The notes beneath the pieces are model-generated. The model made no database searches and was not told the origin of the DNA. It was given only the letters and a program-made list of their open reading frames with translations. Both the position numbers and the translations under genes were made by a program. From positions 28,894,152-28,958,151 of the forward strand of contig NC_133536.1 in the NCBI RefSeq assembly GCF_048544455.1: a DNA stretch of 64,000 nt, in the 5' to 3' direction. This document shows positions 1 through 11,136 of this stretch, piece by piece; position 1 is the first letter of the stretch, and the number at the start of each line of letters is the position of its first letter. The DNA is from Silene latifolia. Its lineage: Eukaryota > Streptophyta > Magnoliopsida > Caryophyllales > Caryophyllaceae.

Positions 1-789
1 ATGATTGAGAAATACCGAAACTGAAGGCCGAAAGGAAATCCAGATACAAAATAGCGAACTTTATTGAGAAACTAAAGTATTTGAATGTAAACTATGCTAA
101 ACTCGAGACCTAATGTCTCTCCTCTAAAAATTGATGACTATTCTGAAAACATAAGTTACGTTATATAGGAATATCACGCAACTCTTATTCCTAAACCTAA
201 GAATACATTGGGCTTTCTAATTCTCGATCTTTTAATTTGCGCATCAGCTCGAGTGGTGGTCGATCGACCACTGAGGCCAGTCGATCGACCAAAGGTGCTT
301 TGTCTGCACTGCATTCGACGATTCTGCGCAGCGCGCACCGATCTTAAAACAGCTGCCATTTCTTCGTTACTTGGTCAAATCAGGCGTTCTATGCGGCGTT
401 GGAAAGCTAAGAGGATACGCTTTCACCTCAAATTGGAATCACTCGATTATCAGCTCTAGAACTTGAGATATTGCCATCTGAATCAGGCTAGAATATCGTG
501 AAGTGCTTCTGTGCTTGTTAAACTCGTACGCACCCATGCTTTTGCTATCTTTAGGCCTTCAAACGCGCACCAAGCTCATTCGTCGAGTCAATACCTCATG
601 TCAAATCCTATGCTGAACACTCGGGAACGGATTCGGCTCATTTTCCGCTGGATTCTTCACATTTCTGCAATTTTATACAAAAACACGAAAGTAGACGGAA
701 ATAGGGAAAACAGTAGCATAAACTACATAATTGAGCTCTGAAATGCGTGTAAAATAGGGTGTAAAACATCATATAAATGACACGCATCG
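1..789 (-). repeat. Partial LTR of the A family, cut by the window start
   Basis: Read on the minus strand, this begins CGATGCGTGTC at 789, which matches the TGATGCGTGTC start of element A's 5' LTR at 24435 with the first T changed to C. Similarity then continues through the U3 region, a TATA-like TATATAACG and the first part of R/U5 until the window ends. It contains one GTCGATCGAC pair (259-268 and 280-289; 21 bp start to start), the A-family signature. It interrupts the integrase of element B at 790, so it is younger than B. Its other end and target duplication lie outside the window, so it could be a solo LTR or the edge of a full element. Confidence 0.85.
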
Positions 790-1846
790 AGGTGTCTTCA
801 ATGCCGTTCTCAAAGCCCATAGTACATCCGGTAGCTTTTGAGACCAATCCTTGCGACTTTTATTGGTCATTTTCTCCAAAATAGCCTTGATTTGGCGGTT
901 GGAAACCTCCACTTGCCCACTCGTTTGAGGGTTCAGGCAAGGGCGGTTTTGTGCCACACCCCATGTGTTTATAGTAAAGTCTTTAATGTGCTCTTACGAA
1001 AATGATATCTGCCACACTTATCACTACCCTTGGGGTTCCAAACCTTGGAAAGATGGTACATTTGAAGAGTTTCATCACAACCTTGCTACCATTTATTGGA
1101 GAAACCACCGCCTCAATCCATTTGGACACATTGTCCACCGCAACTAGGATGTACTCATTTCCGCAAGAGTTCGGAAAAAGGGCCCATAAAGTCTATGTCC
1201 CAACAATCGAAAAGCTCGATCTCCAAGATGTTAGTGAGTGGCATCTCATTTCTTTTCCCGATATTTCCGGTCCTTTGGCATGAATCACAAGACTTCACCA
1301 CCATATGAATGTCTTTAAACATAGAAGGCCCAATAAAACCCACCTTGCAACACTTTGGCAATGGTTCTTGAAGTAGCCAAGTGTCCACCGTAGGCCAAGT
1401 TATGTAGCCTATCAACAATCTCAAGTCCTTCTTCTTTGGACACACATCTTCAAAACATACCATCCCACACTTCCCGAATAAGTGAGGATCTTCCTAAAAG
1501 TATCTCTTTGCATCATGCTTCAATTTATTTCTTTCCCTAGCTTCCATTTCATCGGGAATGAAGCCACTAACCACATAATTCGCCAAGTCTGCAAACCATG
1601 TCAACTTCACACTCAGCTTCATCAATGCATCTTGTCTTAACCATTAATTAATTGGTCCACTCTTATCAATTATTCCATGGTCTTCCACCGTAAGCATTGA
1701 TAAATGATCGGCCACTTCATTTTCGGCCCCGACTTTGTCTCTTATCTCTAGATCGAATTCTTGAAGCAATAGAACTCATCACAAGAGCCTTGGCTTAGCA
1801 TATTTCTTCACCATTAGTTGTCTCAAGGCGGTGTGGTGAGTATAAA
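790..1846 (-). pseudogene. Element B: RNase H end and integrase (decayed)
   Basis: Minus-strand reading from 1846 first gives the end of the RNase H domain, with residues like those following the VVYTDHTAL region of Athila pol, including an AENEVADHLS-like stretch. Next comes the integrase zinc-binding module with CDSCQR and IDFMGPF (ORF at 1155-1463), then the end of the catalytic core with [12 protein letters not shown] and [17 protein letters not shown] (769-957). The glutamate of QVEVSN is the last residue of the DDE triad. Several stops and frameshifts lie between 1464 and 1846. The core is cut at 790 by the A-family LTR, so the rest of the integrase is missing. Element C is inserted at the upstream end, inside the RNase H. 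Confidence 0.85.
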
Positions 1847-2067
1847 TGATATATGATTTACTTACACCATTTCTCCTCTTTATTCTCATGCATTTTGACA
1901 CAGTTTGAAGCGGTTCTGTGTGTCTTACCTCACATTTTGTACCCCGATTCCCTCGTCTATGATATCATGTCTGTCTTGCAGAATTTGGGGCGGAAATAGA
2001 GGAATCGGAGCAAGGGAGAGGGTTCAAGAAGCTAAGCATGAAGAGAAGAGGATGGAAAGCTGAGAAG

Positions 2068-2380
2068 AGGTTCCCAGCCGGTAGGCCGACACCCGGTCAA
2101 CCGGCTGGGACTCCCCCTATATACTTGGCCAAGGAAAAAGGGTGGAAAGTTACCGCGAACTCCCAGTCGTGCAGCCTGCCGGCAGCCGGTCAGCCGGCTG
2201 GGAGTGCAAGAAGAGGGATGGAAGTGAAGAAAAGAGTGAAGAGTCACAGCGAACTCCTAGCCGGCGGACCACCGGCAACCGGTCCACCAGCCAAGCACAC
2301 CTGATGACTTGATTTCTCCCAAAATCTTACAGAGAACTCCCAACCGGGCAGACCACCGGCGGCCGGTTCACCGGCTGGGA
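2068..2380 (+). repeat. Four CCCAGCCGG/CCGGCTGGG inverted-repeat units in the C LTR
   Basis: Units of about 40 bp start near 2068, 2160, 2254 and 2336. Each has arms close to CCCAGCCGG on the left and CCGGCTGGGA on the right around a GC-rich centre that repeats CCGG. They are 82-94 bp apart with unrelated AT-rich or purine-rich sequence between. The same four occur in the 3' LTR (about 21059-21365) and, diverged, in element B's LTR (53803-54113). They lie directly upstream of the TATA box. Confidence 0.85.
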
Positions 2381-2436
2381 CACCCCTTCCGCATTTTGAC
2401 TTTCCTTGCAATTTCCAACCTAATTTCGGTGTAAAC

Positions 2437-2444
2437 TATAAATA
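2437..2444 (+). promoter_or_regulatory. Putative TATA box of the C LTR
   Basis: TATAAATA lies about 60 bp after the last inverted-repeat unit, at the usual U3/R position. The same box is at 21420-21427 in the 3' LTR. Transcription starting just downstream is inferred, not shown. Confidence 0.6.
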
Positions 2445-3424
2445 CCCCCTCCCTTAATCATTTGTACACACAACCCTAGATCTGAAATTATTTTCTAATT
2501 TATGCAAACTCTCTTAAGCAAGCCTTAATCAAACCTTAATTACTTGATAAATTAGCTTAGAATTAGTTGTTCTCAATTGTTTACATTTAGTATTGGGTAG
2601 TAAATTGAAGATTGGTGAAGATTATTCTTCTATTTAATCCAAGATTGAAACTTTGTGTTCAATTTGGTATAATTCTTCTCCTAGTTTATTTATCTTTCAA
2701 TTGTTTACATATTTGAGTTGCTTAATTAGATTATCTTGCAAACATGATTTCTTTCACTTGTTCCATGCTAAAGTCTTCACCTTTTGTGTTTGTTGTTACA
2801 ATTATGTGTGAGTAGTGCCATACTAGGGTAGAGGGGAATCTAGTATAGGATATTTGTGGTTTGATTGTTGGTTTTGATACAAGGGGGAGTCTTTGAGTAA
2901 AAGCTTTGTTTTTGTGCACACCAAGTGTTTGTTGGAAGGCTTGAATGAGATTTTGAGTTCCTTCATCTTCTTTTGTATGCTTAGGTGAGAACTTAGGCTT
3001 ATATATGTTAAGTTTGTGTGTGCTAATAGCATGTTTAGGGAGGGTTAGAGCGAGAGTTTAACCCAACCTAGTCTAGAGGACCGTCTTGTACCGAGAGGGG
3101 GAGACCTTCCTTGACCTTACTCTTAAGCTACCCTAGTTATAACCATAAGTCAACCATATCCTACACTAGTGAACCCAAATATCCTAGCTCCCTAATTAAT
3201 TGAGTTAAATCTTGCCATTTACCTATTTGTCTTAGTTTGCTTTGTTTTAGTCGTAATTCATCGTCAATCACCAACCAACTTCATTCCTTAATTTTGAACT
3301 AACCTAGTAGATTAACAAACAATCTTAGAGCCATAATTCCGTCCCTTGGGTTCGACCTTTGCAAGCTACATCGTTCATTCATACACTTGCGGAGCTATTA
3401 CAAATAAAAAGCATAACAAGTTTT

Positions 3425-3444
3425 TGGTGCCGTTTCCGGGGACG
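3425..3444 (+). other. Primer-binding site of element C (tRNA-Asp type)
   Basis: TGGTGCCGTTTCCGGGGACG follows the 5' LTR by six bases. It matches the complement of the plant tRNA-Asp 3' end (TGGCGCCGTTGCCGGGGA) with two differences in the first 18 bases. tRNA-Asp priming is usual for Athila-type elements. Confidence 0.8.
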
Positions 3445-3564
3445 ACGATATTGGATAGGATTATTTGTTTTCATCTAGGCTTAGTTTTTTTATTTGTTGT
3501 TTGTTTTCTCCCTTTGTCCTAGTGCAATCTTTGCATTAGGACTATTTGATCTTTTGTTGAGTGC

Positions 3565-6500
3565 ATGAATAGGTGATACATCGAACCTCTTTTCCCACTT
3601 GATCGTGAGATCGAGAAAACATTTCGGGCAAGAAAAAGACAAGCTCTATTGGCAATACGAAGATCTCCACCTTTTGTTAACCCACCACACCCCCAAACTT
3701 TCACAATTGAGCATCCAAATTGTTGGGAAATGTGTCCTCAACAATAGTACGATCACATGATTTAATATCATAATTAAATCTCATACTAAGAATACGTGAG
3801 GGATGATTCTTTATATAGTCGACTTATTGTCATTAATCGGTAATGATTGGCTAACTAGAGTTTGACATTACTGTCGTGTGACGGTGGTGGTCAGTTGAAC
3901 CCTTTAGGTCACACCTATAGGATGAGGCCCAAATAAATATTTAATTAATTGTATGCGATACAGATTAATTAATTCCTTAATTATGGGAGTACAATTTTAC
4001 GTCTTATTGTAATGTGATTAAATAAGATTTAATTTAGTAATTAAGTGTTAAATTACTAAATTAGTTGAGGTATTTTATAAGTTTTGAGGTAGAGGTAATT
4101 AGTTATTTAAGGTTACAAGAAGTTGTAATTTTAACTAACTAGTAATTATAAGACCCATTATATGTTGATATAATGGTAGTATACTACTCATATAGTGGAG
4201 TGTATATTATATTATTAGTTGTAATATTTAAGTGTTAAATGATTACATTAATAATTAATTATGTAAGATAGTTAAACATATGACTTATAAGCATTTGTGG
4301 GACAAATGACAAAAGGCAAAAATGGACCAAAATGGCTCCATTTTTTCGGTCATATGGAAGAGCAAAAGATGCTCTTTTGTCTTTTGTTTGTTTTGATTAA
4401 ACAGTGATTGTGACACAACACACAAGCTTTAATCATACCTATTCTTACACTACTCTACCTATACTATACAAATGAGTAAAAACAAAAGGAAAAATATTAC
4501 CCCTAATGCTCTAAGGCCACCGGTTTTTGGCCCTTAAATATGAGCATTTGTTGCTCATTTTTCCTTCTTGGTTTTTACTTGTTTTTCCACTTATTTTCCC
4601 TCGCATGCAAATTGTTAAAAACTCTCACAAATACTAATACACTCAATCTATTACTAGAGGTAGTAATACTAGAAATATTAGTATTATTAAGGATATATTT
4701 CTACTACATATCTAGTTAATATTAGTAGGAATTTTTGGGATTAATCTTGGGTGCAACTTATTGGAGTGTCTTCTATACTTGGAGCCTTAGGAGGATCATC
4801 CATCACATTAAGCTCAAGAACAAGTGAAGGAAGGTGACCTTACTTGTGCCCTATATTTCGAACCAACCTACAATGTAAGGGACATTGTTTTTCTTATAAA
4901 TCTTTCATTTTTTTATGCATGCACTAGATCTAAAGAACAAATAATTAACAAGTTAATTACTTCATTATTAGAGGAGTCTAATAATAGGTATATGAACCTA
5001 ACACAAATACACCACCCTCTTCCTCCACCCTATCACCTCTCCACATTCCACGCAACTTTCCACCACACAACTCTCCAATCAACTCACCACAAAATTCACC
5101 AACACATTCACAATACTTCATCCATGCCAACAATACCAAATCTCCACGAAATAACCTAGTAAACGACGATATGGCGGATCAACCTATGGGATATTACAAT
5201 AGGCCAGATCCCAGTCGGGCTTGTTCGACAATTGACTATGGAGCTCTTGCTCCCAACACCTTTTAGCTTCGACACCATGTGATAAATTACATGCAACAAG
5301 ATGTCTATCATGGGATAAAAAGTGAGGATGCCCATCAACATCTCACAACATTCAAGGATAAAACGGGTTCTATTAAGCACAATGGTGTAACCGAAGAGCA
5401 AATACTCCTAATGCTTTTCCTTATCACCTTGAAAGACAACGCTAAGAAGTGGTTGAATTCTCATGAGCCGGGTACGTTTACCACTTGGGAGGCTTTATCC
5501 AAAGCTTTCATCAACAAGTTCTACCCACCATCTAAAATAGCAAGAATTCGTCATGAGATTCAAACCTTCAAACAAAGACCCATGGAGACTTTAAGTGAAG
5601 CTTGGGAACGTTTTAGGGATCTCCTCTCGTCTTGTCCACACCATGGTATACCAAAATGGATGACCACCCAAATCTTTTTCCAAACTCTTGAACAAAGTTT
5701 TCGGGACATGATCGCGGCGACATCTGATAGTAATTTTGACAACATGAACAATGCTTAAATCACGGAAATGATCCAAAATATTTCCGAGAAGGAGAGTAGC
5801 TATGCTAAGGATGTGGACTACAAGAGTGAGGAGCCTTTTAAAATAGAAGTGTAATACAAGGCTAAGTTGGATGACTTGACTGAGAAGTTTGAAGAGTTTA
5901 AAATGGAAAAGAAGCCAGGGGACTTAAAGCATGTCCAAGAGGTCGGACCTAGTCATTCCAAGGTATACTATATCCAAGAACCTAAGTCTCCTCCTAGACA
6001 TTATCCTCCGCAAATGAATTATGACTATTATGGGGGTGTAAGGCATACAATTGAATATTGCGCATCTATTCCACAAGATGACCAACAAGAATGCTTTGCT
6101 CTTCAAGGACAAGGTGCACCGAGGGTCTCTTACCAACTCCATGAGACCTTCTACCGTTCCTTCCCCAACCAAGATCCCAAACATTCTTATGCGGGGCAAC
6201 CATTGGACCCCAAGTATCAACAACCACAATACATGCCTCCACTAAAGCCCGGTCATTCTAGACAATACAATCAAAACCAAGGTCAAGGTTCCAACTATCG
6301 GGGTCAAAGACAAAATGACAACACCAATTACATCCTACCTCATCAAAGAGACAATTACCGCAACCGACAACAAAACCCTCCGTACCAACAACAAGGGTAC
6401 CAATAACAAAACCCACCATCTCAACAACCGTTCAACCAACAACAAGGGTATCATCAACAACAAAACTCTTACCCACCTCCACAAAACCAACAACAATACA

Positions 6501-6985
6501 TTGAACCACCAAACCCCAACTCCTCTCTTGAGAAAGTGTTAAGAGAAATGGATGCAAAGACCGAGAGAAGAGAGGCTCAAGTGGACCAACAATTCAAAAG
6601 CTTGAAGACCGAGCTCTCAAATGTCCAAGCATATCAAAGGACATTTGACTCATATATGGCCACCCAAAGCCCCTCCCCCTCACAAAGAGCCCCACATTCA
6701 TTGCCTCCTCAAGGTTCTCATCCTAGGGATGGACCACCACCATACCAACAAGCTCATGTGGTAACCTTGAGGAGCGAGAAAGATTTAGAGGATCCTTACA
6801 AGGATTATGAACCGAAAAGAAAGAGAGATGTGATGAAAGATGGTGAGGAGAGTCCACCTCTCTCACCCACAAGTAGAGTAGACAACACTAAAAAGGGGGA
6901 GGTGGGTGAATACCTTGAAGATGACGAGAACTTTGTCTTAGAGGACATTGTGGTTGAAAGAGACCAAGCTAAAATAAAAGAATAA
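3565..6985 (+). pseudogene. Element C gag (broken, interrupted by a solo LTR)
   Basis: The gag protein forms the capsid-like particle that packages element RNA. The start at 3565 is chosen because an ATG there precedes a segment ending in EIEKTF, which matches the gag starts of A (26151) and F (62644); a TGA follows at 3574. The solo LTR at 3721-5003 cuts the N-terminal region. The capsid core is clear at 5279-5758 (LKDNAKKWLNS, FTTWEALSKAFINKFYPP, CPHHGIPKW). Gln/Asn-rich linker continues to 6406, and a coiled-coil-like segment with HVVTLRSEKDLEDPYKDYEP at 6536-6985. The zinc knuckle near 6013-6060 has lost its first two cysteines, both replaced by tyrosine. Stops include 5756 and 5852. Confidence 0.85.
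3721..5003 (+). mobile_element. Copia-like solo LTR H1 inserted in C gag
   Basis: Starts TGTTGGG and ends CTAACA, flanked by the direct duplication CAAAT (3716-3720 and 5004-5008). Its 1283 bp hold no long coding ORF. It is a relative of the solo LTR at 33239-34557: both share stretches near the start (ACGTGAGGGATGATTC-like, and the GGTGGTGGTCAGTTGA block) and near the end (AGCTCAAGAACAAGTGAAGG). The TGTTGG...CAACA ends suit Copia LTRs, but no coding confirms the superfamily. With no internal region present, this is what LTR-LTR recombination leaves. Confidence 0.85.
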
Positions 6986-6991
6986 AATGAA

Positions 6992-7604
6992 GTGGACAAC
7001 ACCAAGCAAGCTTCCACTCCCGAGAAGACCAACAACCCTCCAATACCATTTCCTAATAGAAGTAGAGTAATGAATGAGGAGAAGAAATTTTCCAAATTTT
7101 TGGATATGTTGAAGAAACTTGAAGTTTCATTACCTTTCACCGAGGTAGTGACACAAATGCCACTCTACACTAAATTCTTGAAGGGTGTTTTGACAAAGAA
7201 GAGGAGCATTGGAGGAGACGGTCTAGTGGCTCTTAGGGGGAAATGTAGCGTGGTCTTACTCAATCCCATGCCGGAAAAACTACAAGATCCGGGTTGTTTT
7301 TCTATTCCATGCATGGTGGGTAATGTGAGTATCAAGGAGGCACTTTGTGATCTTGGTGCTAGTGGGCAATTTCTATATTCCAGTGGACTTTGTGGTTCTA
7401 GACATCCCGGAAGACCAACAAACTCCTATTATCCTTGGGAGACCCTTTTTGGCAACCGGGGATGTCAACATAAGTGTCAAAGAAGGGAAGCTCACTTTCA
7501 AAGTGGGAGGAAATGTGGTTGAATTTTCTTTGACCGGAGCAATGTCAATACCAATGTTTGAGAGTGTCTATTCCATAGACATGTTAGAAGAAGCAATTGA
7601 AGAT
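6992..7604 (+). pseudogene. Element C aspartic protease region with internal deletion
   Basis: The upstream part includes FLDMLKKLEVSLPFTEVVTQMP and KLQDPGCFSIPC, shared with the pre-protease regions of A, B and D. The catalytic motif CDLGAS is present near 7346-7363 (Asp of D-[ST/L]-G-A). Directly after it the frame shifts into FYIPVDFVVLDIPEDQQTP and GRPFLATGD. The relatives in A, B and D have about 50 codons between CDLGAS and this IPxDF segment, so C has lost the middle of the protease. A hAT MITE then interrupts the end at 7605. This protease cannot be active. Confidence 0.85.
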
Positions 7605-8161
7605 TAGGGCAGAGTATGGATCGGGTATCCGATCCAAAGTGCTACTTCGGATCGGATATCCATATTAAAAATCCTGAAATTAGATATCCAATATCCAAAC
7701 CAAATGTTTCGGATATCCAATGTCCGGGTATCCAAAATAATCGGATCGGATGCGGATATCCATCGGATATCCATACTTTTGAATTTACTTTAAAATTAAG
7801 TTTGAAACACGATTATATTCATAGTCTTACATGATTATTTTCTTTATTATTCTTACTCTAATGTTCTCGATATAAAATTTAAGTACCACTTAGTTATTTC
7901 TCTAATATTTTAAACAATAATTAAGTTGTTGTATCAAATAAAATTTTATTTTTTCGAAATTATACTAGAAAAATATAGTTTCGGATCAGATCGGATATCC
8001 AAATGTTTTAATTCTAATATCCATATCCAAACCAAAACCAAAGATTTCGGATCAGATATCCAAACCAAACTTAACTTTCGGATCGGATATCCAAAAATTC
8101 GGATCGGATTCGGATCAGATATCGGATCAGTTTGGATAATCGGATTTTTTGCTCAGCCCTA
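7605..8161 (+). mobile_element. hAT-type MITE rich in GGATATCC repeats
   Basis: The ends are TAGGGCAGAGTA and TGCTCAGCCCTA, an inverted repeat with two mismatches over 12 bases. An exact 8-bp duplication, TTGAAGAT, flanks it (7597-7604 and 8162-8169). TAGGG ends with an 8-bp duplication indicate the hAT superfamily. The 557 bp have no transposase. Both subterminal parts are packed with GGATATCC and GGATCGG variants, the sort of clustered motif that hAT transposases bind; the centre is AT-rich. It splits C's protease-RT linker. Orientation is arbitrary. Confidence 0.9.
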
Positions 8162-8169
8162 TTGAAGAT

Positions 8170-9960
8170 GCAAAGGATAAATGCTCGGGGGAGCATTTGG
8201 AGAAAGATTATGGAGCTTTACCGCCAATTCTTAATGAAGATGAGGGTAAGAACCCTCCAAACGTAGATCTTAAACCTTTACCCCCCCCCCCCCTCCCTTG
8301 AGTAAGCCTACCTTGATGAGGCAAACTCCTTCCCCGTTATCATCAATGCAAACCTAATGGCATCTCAAAAGGAAAAACTTTTAAATGTCCTTAAAGAAAA
8401 CAAGAAAGCCTGTGGGTATAGAATTGATGATGTCACGGGAATCGATCCTCGAATATGCATGCACCGCATCACACTTGAGGATGGATTCACTCCTTCTGCT
8501 TAACCTATGAGGAGGTTGAATGAGAAATTGAAGGAGGTGGTAAGGAAGGAAGTTGATAAGTTGCTTGAGGCCGGAATTATATACTCCATCTCAGAAAGCG
8601 ATTGGGTAAGCCCGGTTCAAATTGTCCCCAAAAAGGGCGATATGACCGTGGTTGAGAATGAGGAAGGTGAAATCATCTCCACCCAACCGGTCACGGGATA
8701 GAGGATGTGTATTGATTATCGAAAGCTCAATTCCGCCTCTATCAAAGATCACTTCCCCTTACCATTCATTGACCAAATGCTCGAGAGACTTGCAAACCAT
8801 GAGTACTTTTGCTTCCTTGACGGGTACTCGGGGTTCTTTCAAATACCCATACACCCGGATGATCAAGCAAAAACTATCTTTACTTGTCCTTACGGCGTCT
8901 TCGCATATCGGAGAATGCCGTTTGGACTTTGCAATGCTCCCGGGACATTCCAAAGGGCCATGATGTCTATCTTTTCAAATTACATTGAGAAGTCTATGGA
9001 GGTGTTTATGGATGATTTTAGTGTCCATGGCACCTTATTTGATGATTTCTTGAAGAACCTCTCCCTCATGCTCCAAACGTGTATCCAATACAATTTAAAA
9101 TTGAATTGGGAAAAATGCCATTTCATGGCGCAAAAGGGAGTGGTTCTAGGACATGTTATTTCAAAGGAAGGGATCCAAGTGTACAAAGAAAAGGTATAGG
9201 TGATTGAGAAACTTCCCCCACCCACGAATTGCAAGGGTGTGAGGAGTTTCTTGGCTCATGCGGGGTTTTACCGAAGGTTTATCAAAGATTTTGCAAAAAT
9301 CACTAAACCCCTCACCTCACCCCTTGCCAAGGACACTCCCTTTATATTTGATGAATCTTGTGTTGAAAGCTTTTGTAGGCTCAAGCAAGCCTTGATATCG
9401 GCTCCAATAGTGCAACCACCTAATTGGGACCTCCCCTTCGAGTTGATGTATGGTGCAAGTGACTTTGCATTAGGGGAGGTCTTGGGTCAAAGACAAGACA
9501 AGAAACTCCATGTGATAGCCAATGTAAGCAAAATCTTAGACAATGCTCAATGCAATTACACTACCACGGTGAAAGAAATGTTGGCGGTGGTGTATGCTTT
9601 TGAGAAGTTCCGACCTTACCTTCTATGTTCCAAAATCATTGTCTACATGGACCACACCTCTATCAAGCAACATATGGTCAAGAACGATGCCAAGCCGAGG
9701 TTGATCCGTTGGGTATTGTTGCTATAAGAGTTCGTAGTCACAATCAAGGATAAACCGGGATCCGAAAATCTTGTTGGGGATCACTTGTCAAGGTTGACTA
9801 AAGAAGCACGCTGAGATGTTAATGACGGGATATCCATTGATGAATGGCTACCCGATGACTCTATCTTAGCTATCACGCACTGCGACCCTTGGTATGCGGA
9901 TTGCTAACTACTTGAGCTCTAGCTTTATCCCGGAAGAACTTGATAACTAAGCTAGGAATA
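8170..9960 (+). pseudogene. Element C reverse transcriptase and RNase H (stops)
   Basis: The RT copies element RNA into DNA and RNase H removes the template. One frame covers 8507-9727 with stops at 8699 and 9197 and an ending stop at 9725; another stop, at 8502, precedes it. Landmarks in order are LLEAGIIYSISESDWVSPVQ, CIDYRKLN, HPDDQAKT, RMPFGLCNAPGTFQR and FMDDFSVHG (catalytic aspartates, near 9007-9033). VLGHVISKEGI, the GVRSFLAHAGFYRRFIKDF connection and the RNase H start LPFELMYGASDFALGEVLGQ follow. The first RNase H aspartate appears as GASDFA. A poly-C run (8281-8293) lies in the linker. Most stops are explained by C-to-T changes in CAA or TGG codons of the relatives. Inactive. Confidence 0.9.
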
Positions 9961-11136
9961 AGTTGAGATATGAGTCAAGGAGGTATGTGTGGGAAAATCC
10001 CTTCTTATATAGGAGATGTAATGATGGAATTTTTAGAATATGTGTTACTCATGAAGAAGAGAAGGTGATCCTTCAAGCTTGTGATGCTACGACATATGGA
10101 GGCCATTTGTCTACCTCTAGGACCCAAGATCGGGTCCTTCATTGTGGATTTCATTGGCCCTATCTATTTAAGGATGCTTATGCTTTGGTCCACTCATGTG
10201 ATTCTTGCCAAAGAAGAGGTAACATTGGGAGGCGAGATGATATGCCTTTGAACAATATCTTGGAAGGATAACTCTTCAACGTATGGGGTGTGGACTTTAT
10301 GGGGCCGTTTCCGTCATCATTTAGCAACCAAAATATTTTGTTTGCTGTAGACTACGTGTCTAAGTGGATAGAAGCGATCGCCGCCCCCTACTAATGATTC
10401 GCAAGTGGTTTCCAAACTCTTTAAGGATTACATATTCCCTAGCTTTGGAGTACCTCGGGCCGTCATAAGCGATGGTGGGTCACAGTTCATCAACGGCACC
10501 ATTTATGCTTTACTCAAGAAATACAGCGCCCGACATAAAGTGGCTCTTGCCTACCGCCCCCAAATCAATGGGCAGGTGGAGGTGTCAAATCAGCAAATCA
10601 AGCCTATTCTAGAGCGCATGGTGAATAGGTCTAGAAAGGATTGGAGCACCAAACTCAATGATGTGCTATGGGCTTTAAGGACCGCCTACAAGACCCTGGT
10701 AGGCACTACTCCCTATGGCTTGGTCTTTGGCAAGTCTTGTCATCTACCTCTCGAGTTGGAACACCGGGCAATATGGGCTCTAAAGGAGCTCAACTATGAC
10801 TTAGATGTTACGAGAAACAAGCGGTTCCTCTAGCTCAATGAGCTAGATGAGTTGAGGTTTGATGCTTATGAGAACGCCAAACTCTACAAGGAGCGGACTA
10901 AGCAATGGCACGATTCCAAGATCACAAGAAAAGAAATAGGCATAGGGGACAAGGTCTTACTCTTCAACTCTCAGTTCCAATTGTTCCCCGGGAAGTTGAG
11001 ATCCCGATGGCCGGGACCCTTTGAGGTAGTGAGCGTGTTTCCCTATAGGTCCTTTGAATTGAAGAACAACAAGGGTGAGTACTTCAAAGTGAATGGGCAA
11101 TGAGTGAAATTATTATATGAGGGTCAACATATCGAG
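9961..11136 (+). pseudogene. Element C integrase (stops and one frameshift)
   Basis: The integrase inserts the DNA copy. The zinc-binding module is at 9963-10271 (GGHLS, H in FHWP, then CDSCQRRGNIGRR). After a TAA at 10269 the same frame continues with [14 protein letters not shown] and the first core aspartate. A frameshift near 10380 leads to the frame of 10405-10833, with [10 protein letters not shown] (second Asp) and [13 protein letters not shown] (Glu), then [14 protein letters not shown]. The C-terminal domain (10852-11103) has a stop before it and includes [29 protein letters not shown] is typical of the Athila/Tat group. No chromodomain is present, as expected outside chromoviruses. 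Inactive. Confidence 0.9.

Larger units (their letters stand above)
1847..3418 (+). repeat. Element C 5' LTR (1572 bp)
   Basis: Starts TGATATATG and ends in CA, and is followed six bases later by the priming site. It matches the 3' LTR at 20832-22408 along its whole length with scattered substitutions and small indels. U3 carries four inverted-repeat units (2068-2380), then a TATAAATA box at 2437. Confidence 0.92.

Noticed and set aside
2032..2304. ORFs on both strands over the inverted repeats of the C LTR (also 11566-11971, 20975-21377 and 53909-54210)
   Set aside because: The frames simply run through GC-rich palindromes on both strands, start in LTR sequence and match nothing; they are products of base composition.
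7616..8165. ORFs with repeated SDI/GSD peptides in the hAT MITE
   Set aside because: Direct translation of GGATATCC-type repeats; no transposase motif.
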